DNA of 7,409 nt from Nitrospiraceae bacterium UBA6905 (GTDB lineage: Bacteria > Nitrospirota > Thermodesulfovibrionia > Thermodesulfovibrionales > UBA6898), in the NCBI GenBank assembly GCA_002451165.1, contig DKBH01000008.1, positions 1 to 7,409 on the forward strand, in the 5' to 3' direction. Positions 1-5,556 of the stretch are shown here, one piece after another (the stretch's first letter is position 1; every line of letters starts with the position of its first letter). Below the pieces are notes generated by a model that was given only the letters and a program-made list of their open reading frames with translations, was not told the origin of the DNA and made no database searches. Both the position numbers and the translations under genes were made by a program.

Positions 1-628
1 TGGAGCACGAACGCGGAAACAGTTCGTACCACGCGCCGAACCGGGCCCTTTCCCGCTCCACCACCACCGGCAGCTCCCTTCCGAAGCGGGTGGCGAGAGT
101 GCGGTCCGGGTACCGGTCCGCGAGGGCGCCGAGTTCCTCGTCGAGCGCGGCGGTCGCGCACTCCGGGACGCCGCGGGTCTCCCCGGGCCGGAGGGTACGC
201 GCGAAGGAGAGAAGTTTCCTGCGGTCCGCGCCCCGGGCCCGTTTTGCCGCATCCTCGGCGAGAAGGGCTCCGACCAGGAGATCTACGGAGATCTCCTGGC
301 CGGCTTCCATCTTCTTCGAAAGGTCCCGCTGCCAGGTGCGGACCCGGGCGACCCAGGCTTCGAGGGTGTAGACGGTGCGCCCGACGTCGGCGACGCGGAA
401 CGCCCCGGCCCATCGGTCGTTTCCTATCGATATCATGGGAGTTTCCGACCACGCCGGGCTGTCGGACTTCCTGTGCATCAGGAACGCGGCGATGAGGTCG
501 TGCCCGTCCGTGTGGATGTCCGCTTCGACCCGGACGGTCTGTCCGACGGTTCGTTTCACGGGGAAACGGCCCCCGTCGATTTCGGGGGAGACGTTTTCGA
601 TGACGACGCGTTGCCGGGATCGGGTCAC
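1..628 (-). CDS. glgE: GlgE, alpha-1,4-glucan:maltose-1-phosphate maltosyltransferase (N-terminal part, cut by window edge)
   Basis: GlgE transfers maltosyl units from alpha-maltose 1-phosphate onto alpha-1,4-glucan chains in the cytoplasm, the polymerising step of the TreS-Mak-GlgE-GlgB route. I translated the minus strand by hand: the frame is open from a GTG at 628 to the window edge, giving 209 residues. GGGAGG at 635-640 lies 6 bases before the GTG and supports this start. The visible part is the N-terminal domain of the family (DUF3416). It opens with the characteristic RVVIENVSPEIDGGRFPVKR (residues 7-26), continues through TVYTLEAWVARVRTWQRDL (85-103), and ends as WYELFPRS (200-207) leads into the catalytic barrel. 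Full GlgE proteins are about 650-700 residues, so the GH13 barrel with its catalytic Asp and Glu lies outside and cannot be checked. The gene is GC-rich, unlike the right two thirds of the window. It is divergent from the glycoside hydrolase gene at 725. The family call rests on remembered motifs, which are distinctive. Confidence 0.9.
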   Translation of the reverse strand, partial: MTRSRQRVVIENVSPEIDGGRFPVKRTVGQTVRVEADIHTDGHDLIAAFLMHRKSDSPAWSETPMISIGNDRWAGAFRVADVGRTVYTLEAWVARVRTWQRDLSKKMEAGQEISVDLLVGALLAEDAAKRARGADRRKLLSFARTLRPGETRGVPECATAALDEELGALADRYPDRTLATRFGRELPVVVERERARFGAWYELFPRSCS

Positions 629-724
629 GGGGATCCTCCCAAGGGTATTCAGGCAAATGATTTGTATGCAAACTATCCTACTATTTCATCCGGTCGAGCG
701 CAACCCTGACCGCCCCGGTTCCGG
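629..724. promoter_or_regulatory. Divergent intergenic region between glgE and the glycoside hydrolase gene
   Basis: This spacer of about 96 bases must hold the promoter of glgE and probably that of the divergent hydrolase gene. Its centre (about 651-690) is AT-rich in an otherwise very GC-rich neighbourhood. It contains the odd-centred palindrome CAAATGATTTG (654-664), overlapped by a second inverted repeat, TTTG (661-664) with CAAA (669-672). These could be an operator, but I cannot assign a convincing -35/-10 pair on either strand. Regulatory role is inferred from position only. Confidence 0.35.
635..640 (-). promoter_or_regulatory. Ribosome binding site of glgE
   Basis: GGGAGG on the minus strand ends 6 bases before the GTG at 628. 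It decides the start: no other well-spaced start codon precedes the conserved N-terminal motif of GlgE. Confidence 0.7.
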
Positions 725-1999
725 GTGCTGGCTTTTTCGTGTCAGGTATGCTTAACTATTCCGGTTTGTTACGCACCAATACCCAGGGCGGGTACCAATA
801 ACCTGAAGATCCTCCAGACCGGCAACCCTCCCATTCCCCGCCAGGCACTCCGCGAATCGATCCTTCTCCTGGAACGGAACCTCACTCCGCGGGGGATCGC
901 CGCGGCTTCCACCTCGCCGGAATCCGCCGCCCGGAATTACACGCGCGTGTTCTGCAGGGACGCCTCCATCTCCGCGATGGGGATGGCGGTCTGCGGAGAG
1001 CCGTCGCTCCGGCAAGGAGCGATGGCAGGGCTGGAATTCCTCTCGAGCCACCAGGCGGAGAACGGGCAGATCCCGAATTTCGTCGCCCCGGAAACCGGCG
1101 AGACCGACTTCTGGTACCTGGGGTGCATCGACGCGACCCTCTGGTGGCTGATCGCAGTGAAGCTCTTCGACCGTTATGTACCCGGACAGTCGCTCGAACA
1201 CAACCTCCACACAGAGGTAAAACTGGCCATGCATTGGCTCCTTTGCCAGGAACACCAAGGGTTGTTCCTGCTACAGCAGAATGAGGCCAGCGACTGGGCT
1301 GATATCATGCCCCGCTCGGGGTTCGTGCTTTATACAAACGCCCTCTGGTACTTTGTAAAGAAGCTCTATGAAATGGAAGCCGCGAAGGAGACCCGCTATT
1401 ACTTCAACCGGATTTTTTATCCCTTCGACAAAGTCATTCCGGAGCAGCGACGGGCACGCGTGCTTGCGCATTACATTCGGAATCTTGCCCGGGATCAAGG
1501 GGTATATCTGAGCTTTGTGAACTTCTCCTTCGCAGGTCCGGATATAGACGTGTTCGGAAATATCCTTGCGCTGCTCTTCGGCCTTACCGAGAAATCGCGG
1601 GCAGCACGCATCACGGACACATTGCTCCAACTCAAAGTTGACCGGCCCTATCCCGTGCGGGTCGTCCATCGTCCTATCAGTAAAAGCAGCCGGCTCTGGC
1701 GTCAGTACATGCAGCGCCACCTTCAAAATTTCCCCTATCAGTACCACAATGGCGGCATCTGGCCCTTCGTGGGAGGCTTCTGGGTAATACAACTCTCGTC
1801 ACTGGCACGCCAGGAACTTGCCTGGAACGCACTCGAACGCGTAGCTCTCCTGAACCGTATCAATGACTGGGAATTTAATGAATGGTTTCACGGCAAGACC
1901 GGCAAGCCTATGGGCATGGCAGGGCAGTCATGGAATGCCGCAGTCTTTCTGCTCGCCTTTCACGCCCTTACAGGATCATTTCATCTCGAACGGCTCTAA
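725..1999 (+). CDS. (alpha/alpha)6-barrel glycoside hydrolase, GH100 neutral/alkaline invertase-like
   Basis: Probable cytoplasmic carbohydrate hydrolase. GH100 enzymes split sucrose; related barrels include the C-terminal domain of glycogen debranching enzymes. Over 424 residues from the GTG at 725, motifs fit in order: NYTRVFCRD (71-79, with the RD pair of these barrels), IDATLWWLIA (135-144, matching the GH100 segment that carries the catalytic Asp, here D136), SDWADIMPRSGFVLYTNALWY (189-209, also resembling debranching enzymes), YHNGGIWP (340-347) and NEWFHGKTGKPMG (385-397, E386 a candidate catalytic Glu). No signal peptide or membrane segment is evident. The start is doubtful: the GTG at 725 has no Shine-Dalgarno sequence, the first ~35 residues look unlike an enzyme N-terminus, and no other ATG, GTG or TTG lies in frame before the conserved region. 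Codon use changes near residue 142 (base ~1150) from very GC-rich third positions to a mixed pattern. Fold family is fairly sure; the sucrose substrate is inference, since debranching or another glucoside is possible. Confidence 0.72.
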   Translation: MLAFSCQVCLTIPVCYAPIPRAGTNNLKILQTGNPPIPRQALRESILLLERNLTPRGIAAASTSPESAARNYTRVFCRDASISAMGMAVCGEPSLRQGAMAGLEFLSSHQAENGQIPNFVAPETGETDFWYLGCIDATLWWLIAVKLFDRYVPGQSLEHNLHTEVKLAMHWLLCQEHQGLFLLQQNEASDWADIMPRSGFVLYTNALWYFVKKLYEMEAAKETRYYFNRIFYPFDKVIPEQRRARVLAHYIRNLARDQGVYLSFVNFSFAGPDIDVFGNILALLFGLTEKSRAARITDTLLQLKVDRPYPVRVVHRPISKSSRLWRQYMQRHLQNFPYQYHNGGIWPFVGGFWVIQLSSLARQELAWNALERVALLNRINDWEFNEWFHGKTGKPMGMAGQSWNAAVFLLAFHALTGSFHLERL

Positions 2000-2040
2000 G
2001 GATACTGCAGGACGCAGGATTCAACCATCGCAGAAATAAG

Positions 2041-2122
2041 CGTTCGATAATCAGTGTTGATTCCTGGGAGGGGAGGTGATCAGCCCTTTATCGAAACGTC
2101 GTACCCTAGAGTGCTTCGATAA
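2041..2122. repeat. Three copies of TTCGATAA in mixed orientation, able to form alternative hairpins
   Basis: TTCGATAA occurs at 2043-2050 and 2115-2122, and its exact reverse complement TTATCGAA lies between them at 2088-2095. The middle copy could pair with the first (arms 2041-2050 and 2088-2098, ten pairs with one bulged A, 37-base loop) or with the third (eight pairs, 19-base loop), but not both. The pattern fits either a cluster of protein-binding sites or a switchable RNA leader. The repeats are directly visible; the function is unknown. Confidence 0.5.
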
Positions 2123-2129
2123 CCGGAAG

Positions 2130-2151
2130 TCGGCCCAGTGTCGGCCCAGTG
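2130..2151 (+). repeat. Tandem duplication of an 11-bp unit
   Basis: TCGGCCCAGTG is present twice back to back (2130-2140 and 2141-2151) with no mismatch. It is probably a replication-slippage product, or it doubles a binding site. It lies 8 bases after the third TTCGATAA copy. Confidence 0.8.
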
Positions 2152-2315
2152 CACGATGCCGAATTTGCCCGGCTGCTCTCCCAAAGGATGCAGTTCCCTC
2201 TGCGGGGACTTCAGTTCGACACCTCCCTGCGCCCCATGCGGGTGGGGAAATATCTATGCAGAACCATGTTAGACCAATAGCATTTGAGAACGCGGCACTT
2301 TCCCTCTGCGTGGTG

Positions 2316-2321
2316 TATAAT
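2316..2321 (+). promoter_or_regulatory. Consensus -10 box (TATAAT) of the small membrane protein gene
   Basis: A perfect TATAAT ends 5 bases before the ATG at 2327. A sigma-70-type start point would fall at about 2327-2329, on or next to the start codon. The -35 region is weak: CGGCAC at 17-bp spacing, and TTGAGA at 2284-2289 is too far upstream (26 bp). It may be a real promoter giving a leaderless or nearly leaderless transcript, or a chance match. Confidence 0.45.
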
Positions 2322-2326
2322 TGAGC

Positions 2327-2647
2327 ATGAGCTTATGGGGATTTCTTACCGGACTTATCATCGGCATCGTACCCTTGATGTTTTTTTTCCGTTTCGTAAG
2401 GGGCAGGTTTCTCTTTTTTTCCAACCCCTATCTCAAGGGCGTTGTAGCAGGGTTCCTGCTCTGGGCGATTATTAATCTCTTCTTCTGGGCAGAGGCGCAA
2501 TTTAATATGTTCGGTCTGTTGCGGGGAGAAGAAGGCTACAGCACCATGTATATCATCACCACATCTCTTCAGGGATTTCTCACTGCCGGACTTGTCGCGG
2601 CCTTTGCAGCGAACAAGCTCTGGGCGAATAAGGCCCCAAAGACGTAG
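2327..2647 (+). CDS. Small integral membrane protein with three predicted helices, family unknown
   Basis: I do not recognise this protein. From the ATG at 2327 it has 106 residues and three hydrophobic segments, at about 3-24, 38-56 and 72-95. They are separated by a basic loop (RFVRGR, 22-27) and a short acidic loop (RGEEG, 66-70). By the positive-inside rule the first loop would face the cytoplasm. It has no signal cleavage site and ends in a short basic tail, NKAPKT. No Shine-Dalgarno sequence precedes the ATG. A TTG six bases upstream (2321) would add two residues but overlaps the TATAAT box. Long hydrophobic runs spaced by charged loops, and a sensible frame across 320 bases, argue for a real gene. 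Two T runs (8 at 2381-2388, 7 at 2414-2420) fall in the coding region. It stands alone and is convergent with the signalling operon that ends at 2854, so context does not suggest a function. Confidence 0.7.
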   Translation: MSLWGFLTGLIIGIVPLMFFFRFVRGRFLFFSNPYLKGVVAGFLLWAIINLFFWAEAQFNMFGLLRGEEGYSTMYIITTSLQGFLTAGLVAAFAANKLWANKAPKT

Positions 2648-2853
2648 CTCGCTTGACGCATCCGGTGGCACAGAGCATCTAATATTCTGCTGCCCATTTC
2701 AGCCCTCACCCATCGTGCGGTCTTTCTCTTTATGCGCATGCTTTCCTGGATTGCTTCTGATATTTCCGTGTGGGCGCAACCCGGTTAGCGCTCTGAGGAC
2801 TAATGAGCTTTGTGCGGCTCCATGCGGCGTGAAGATAGAACATAATAGCCGGC
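2648..2853. other. Convergent intergenic spacer with two hairpin-forming inverted repeats
   Basis: This spacer lies between the 3' ends of two convergent genes. A GC hairpin sits at 2774-2791: GCGCAAC pairs with GTT-A-GCGC around the loop CCG, with one bulged A. A second inverted repeat, ACATAA (2840-2845) with TTATGT (2854-2859), brackets GCCGGC and overlaps the stop codon of the GGDEF-EAL gene. Neither is followed by a T run on either strand, so a role in termination or 3'-end protection is possible but unproven. No gene or RNA was recognised here. Confidence 0.4.
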
Positions 2854-4983
2854 TTATGTCACCTCTTTGGCAAGGATAGCCTCCATATCTTTGCTCGGCA
2901 GCGCTTTATCCCAGAAAAAGCCCTGCATCTCGTCACACGTCAATTTCTTCAAGAAATCTCTCTGTTCAGCCGTTTCCACTCCTTCGGCAACGACTTTTAA
3001 GCGGAGGCTGTGTGCAAGGGCTATGATCGCTTTGACAATAGAAACGTCGTCTTCATTGGAAGGCAATTCGCGCACAAATGATCGGTCAATCTTCAATGTG
3101 GTCAGCGGCAGCTTTTTCAGATAACTTAACGAGGAATAGCCGGTCCCAAAATCATCAACAGAAATCTGTACGCCCAGAGACATGATATTCTGCAGCAGAA
3201 CGGCAGCCATATCAGGATTTTTCATAATGGTGCTTTCGGTAATTTCAAGTTCAAGATATTGTGGCAAGAGCTGAGTCTCCTGAAGTATCTTCTTTACGGA
3301 AGCCAGCAATCCCTCATCTTCAAACTGACGGCAGGAGAGATTTACAGAAACACATTTGAAAGGATAACCGGCTATTTGCCAGGATAAGTTCTGCAGACAG
3401 GCGGTCTTGAGCACCCATTCACCGATCTGCACGATCAGCCCGCTTTCCTCCGCAATATGGATAAAGTCGGCTGGCGGCAACAGTCCCCGTTCAGGGTGTT
3501 GCCAGCGGATAAGCGCCTCCATGCCGGTCATCTCGCCTTTTGCAGCATCGATCTTGGAATGGTAGTGAAGGACGAACTCCCCGCGCTCCAGAGCTCTTCG
3601 GAGATCGTTCTCTATCTTGACCTTCTCAAGCACTGCAACATTCATGGACTCTTCAAAGAACTGGAAATTATTTCTTCCTGAGGTCTTAGCGTGATACATG
3701 GCCATATCTGCGCACTTCAAGAGAGAATCTACATCCGTTCCGTCATGGGGATAGATTGCAATACCAATACTGGCACTGACATATACTTCATGATTGCCGA
3801 GAGAAAAGGGGCTCTGCATTTCGGTATTAATACGGCGAGCGATAATTGCCGCATCCTCTGATTTCTTGATTGGGCTCAGCAGCACGATAAACTCATCTCC
3901 GCCGAGGCGGGACATGCTCTTCAGTATCTCGTCTTCACGGTATCGGGCAAAAATGTCCGATTTCCGTATGCACCTGAGAACGACATCGGGAATAGCCTGC
4001 AAGAGTAGATCTCCCACGGCATGTCCGAGCGTATCGTTAATGCGCTTGAAATTGTCGAGGTCTATAAACATGACTGCGAGCGTATCTTTATTCCGCTCTG
4101 CCTGCGCGATGGCCCTGACCATCAGACGGGTGAAAAAAGTACGGTTTGGCAATCCCGTCAGGCTGTCATAATAGGCAAGCTTGCGAACCTGTTCTTCTGC
4201 CCGTTTTCGGACCGTAAGTTCTTTTTCCAGCTCCGCATCCCGCATCTGAATCTGTTCCAGCATCTCGTTAAACCCCTGGGCAAGAGATCCCAGTTCATCT
4301 TCACTCTGTTTTGCCACCCGCAGCGAATACTTTTTTTCGTGTGATATGATCTTCATCGTCTGGAGGATGTCCAGAAGAGGACTTGTTACCAGGAGCTGTA
4401 GCCGCCGGGAAATGAAGAAGGCAAAAAGGAATGATCCCAAAAGGATAAACATAGAGATAAGTGAAATCGATCTCAGCCGCTGCATCAGTTCATCCCGGTC
4501 AGACTCTATAATGATCCTTCCGATCACCTGGTTATCCAGCATGATCGGTCGTGATACCTTAAGCATCAAGAACTCAGCCCAGAACGTCCTCTGCTTCATA
4601 TCGTTCAGGGAACCACTGTTCGGTCCGGTCTCGGCCATAAGACGACTGCCGGGAATTGCTGGTTTCCGATACTCAGCAAACACTCTGCCGTCCTTATTTT
4701 CGATATAGGCCAGATGGATATGCGGGTTGCCTTTGAGGCCTGACAATGTCTCCTCCGCTGCCTTTGTATCGAAAAAGGTGATCGCGGCAATGCTGTTTTC
4801 ACCAATAATATCCGCAATGCTCATGAGCTTTTCTTTTTCCAGCTTCCAGTATGATATTGCTTCTGAGATGACAAGGAGGAAAAAGGAGAGTATTACGACA
4901 AGGATGCTCGCCAGCATGATGACAGCGGTTAACTTCTTGGCAAGAGTATAGTTGCGGAATCGGAGATATATGCTCTTTATCAT
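2854..4983 (-). CDS. Membrane cyclic-di-GMP enzyme: CHASE8-like sensor, HAMP, GGDEF and EAL domains
   Basis: Inner-membrane protein of 709 residues that should both make (GGDEF) and break (EAL) cyclic-di-GMP. Order: cytoplasmic start; TM1 ~17-40; periplasmic CHASE8-like domain ~45-160, as in YfiN/TpbB (seen in ENSIAAITFFD, 62-72); TM2 ~171-191; HAMP ~190-245; coiled linker; GGDEF ~270-445; EAL ~455-705. The cyclase site is intact: DSLTGLPNR 273-281, D308, GGDEF 361-365. The RxxD inhibitory motif RKSD (340-343) is present, but a 12-residue insert (347-358) separates it from GGDEF. The phosphodiesterase site also looks intact: E489 of EAL, N548, E580, D610-D611, K631, E667, Q687. One oddity is HYHSKID (473-479) where families usually show HYQP. 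The start is secure: AGGAG at 4991-4995 lies 7 bases before the ATG. It is the last gene of the operon, 4 bases after the YfiR gene. In Pseudomonas, YfiR represses the related YfiN, which has no EAL domain, so this is not a true yfiN. Domain calls are firm; net activity is unknown. Confidence 0.93.
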   Translation of the reverse strand: MIKSIYLRFRNYTLAKKLTAVIMLASILVVILSFFLLVISEAISYWKLEKEKLMSIADIIGENSIAAITFFDTKAAEETLSGLKGNPHIHLAYIENKDGRVFAEYRKPAIPGSRLMAETGPNSGSLNDMKQRTFWAEFLMLKVSRPIMLDNQVIGRIIIESDRDELMQRLRSISLISMFILLGSFLFAFFISRRLQLLVTSPLLDILQTMKIISHEKKYSLRVAKQSEDELGSLAQGFNEMLEQIQMRDAELEKELTVRKRAEEQVRKLAYYDSLTGLPNRTFFTRLMVRAIAQAERNKDTLAVMFIDLDNFKRINDTLGHAVGDLLLQAIPDVVLRCIRKSDIFARYREDEILKSMSRLGGDEFIVLLSPIKKSEDAAIIARRINTEMQSPFSLGNHEVYVSASIGIAIYPHDGTDVDSLLKCADMAMYHAKTSGRNNFQFFEESMNVAVLEKVKIENDLRRALERGEFVLHYHSKIDAAKGEMTGMEALIRWQHPERGLLPPADFIHIAEESGLIVQIGEWVLKTACLQNLSWQIAGYPFKCVSVNLSCRQFEDEGLLASVKKILQETQLLPQYLELEITESTIMKNPDMAAVLLQNIMSLGVQISVDDFGTGYSSLSYLKKLPLTTLKIDRSFVRELPSNEDDVSIVKAIIALAHSLRLKVVAEGVETAEQRDFLKKLTCDEMQGFFWDKALPSKDMEAILAKEVT

Positions 4984-4987
4984 GACT

Positions 4988-5545
4988 TCACTCCTGCACC
5001 GTGTGGGCCAGTCTCAGCAGTCGGGAACTGACCTTCAGCCCTGCACGCCGTGCAGACTTCAGGTTTATGTCGAAAGAGACTTTGTTGTCCTGCATGAACA
5101 GATTGATCATGCCGCCCGCGCCGGTAAACCCTTCCATATCTGCCACGGTTAGAACACCGGCGTTTTCAAGCTTATGGATGAGTTGCGCCAAATGATGCTT
5201 TTCCGACGAGCTGATGAAGAGTATATGGCAAAGATCCAGCTGCTCGCTGTCTGGATTCACCTGAATGCTTATCGGCCTGCCTCCGACTGTTTTGTCCCGG
5301 ATGTCGTCAAAATACTCATTGAAGGGATTCTTCCCCACAACACAGATATTCAGAGGGGCTGTGCTGCCGGAAAACGCCCTGTCAGGCCACTCTACGAATT
5401 TGGCAAAGTTGTAAAGAAATGCGGCCTTCACTTGATATTCCGTCGGCGGCCGCGTCTCCGCAGGCACGTGCTGCATTCCGCATACCGCAGTGACAAGCAT
5501 AAGCGCACCTATGATGAGAGATAGCTTCCCAATGTTATGTTTCAT
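4988..5545 (-). CDS. YfiR family (DUF4154) periplasmic regulator
   Basis: Probable periplasmic repressor of the neighbouring cyclic-di-GMP enzyme, by analogy with P. aeruginosa YfiR, which binds the periplasmic domain of YfiN. The protein is 185 residues from the ATG at 5545. It has a signal peptide: basic start MKHNIGK, hydrophobic core 8-23, and likely cleavage after VPA (27-29). The C22 context TAVC is a poor lipobox, so a soluble periplasmic form is more likely than a lipoprotein. The family body is clear: EYQVKAAFLYNFAKFVEWP (36-54), LNICVVGKNPF (65-75), LDLCHILFIS (103-112) and the end block SFDINLKSARRAGLKVSSRL (157-176). The mature part has only two cysteines, C68 and C106, which match YfiR C71 and C110; no counterpart of the C145-C152 pair is visible. 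A TTG at 5560 overlapping the upstream stop is an alternative start, but the ATG gives a better signal peptide. The Shine-Dalgarno sequence is weak, so coupling to the receptor gene 11 bases upstream is likely. Confidence 0.9.
   Translation of the reverse strand: MKHNIGKLSLIIGALMLVTAVCGMQHVPAETRPPTEYQVKAAFLYNFAKFVEWPDRAFSGSTAPLNICVVGKNPFNEYFDDIRDKTVGGRPISIQVNPDSEQLDLCHILFISSSEKHHLAQLIHKLENAGVLTVADMEGFTGAGGMINLFMQDNKVSFDINLKSARRAGLKVSSRLLRLAHTVQE
4991..4995 (-). promoter_or_regulatory. Ribosome binding site of the GGDEF-EAL gene, inside the end of the YfiR gene
   Basis: AGGAG on the minus strand is formed by the last sense codons of the YfiR gene (CAG GAG, directly before its TGA). It ends 7 bases before the ATG at 4983. 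It fixes that start and implies that the repressor and its presumed target are translated in tandem. Confidence 0.8.
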
Positions 5546-5556
5546 GTCTCGCGCGA

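Larger units (their letters stand above)
2000..2315. other. Gene-poor intergenic spacer with short repeats
   Basis: About 316 bases between the hydrolase stop and the TATAAT box of the small membrane protein gene. I see no convincing gene. An 82-codon frame from a GTG at 2076 runs to 2324, but it is rich in Arg, Ser, Cys and Pro, resembles no protein I know, and its GTG lies within the Shine-Dalgarno-like string. The spacer contains three copies of an 8-bp element, a strong Shine-Dalgarno-like run, an 11-bp tandem duplication and a small GC hairpin (CCCCA 2232-2236 with TGGGG 2243-2247). No hairpin followed by a T run is present, so no intrinsic terminator for the upstream gene is visible. 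Confidence 0.6.

Noticed and set aside
90..755. Several plus-strand frames of 78-126 codons
   Set aside because: They lie opposite glgE or cross its promoter, are rich in Arg, Ser and Pro as expected of shadow frames in GC-rich DNA, and resemble no family.
752..1792. Minus-strand frames of 168 and 173 codons opposite the hydrolase gene
   Set aside because: The plus strand has clear glycosidase motifs throughout, so these are antisense shadows.
2070..2081. Minus-strand match to the 3' end of 16S rRNA (GATCACCTCC)
   Set aside because: Only the ten anti-Shine-Dalgarno bases match and the flanks are unlike 16S, so it is not an rRNA remnant.
2292..2310. Sigma-54-like GGCAC...CTGC upstream of the small membrane gene
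   Set aside because: The distance between the GG and GC elements is two bases too long for a sigma-54 promoter.
2076..2324. An 82-codon frame starting with GTG within a strong Shine-Dalgarno-like string
   Set aside because: The GTG overlaps the ribosome-binding string itself, which is unusable spacing. The product has no recognisable features, and the frame runs into the next gene's promoter.
2333..2671. A 112-codon minus-strand frame opposite the small membrane protein gene
   Set aside because: The plus-strand product has clean membrane segments; the minus-strand one is a charged low-similarity shadow.
2774..2791. Hairpin as intrinsic terminator between the convergent genes
   Set aside because: The stem is good, but there is no T run after it on either strand, so it is kept only as an inverted repeat.
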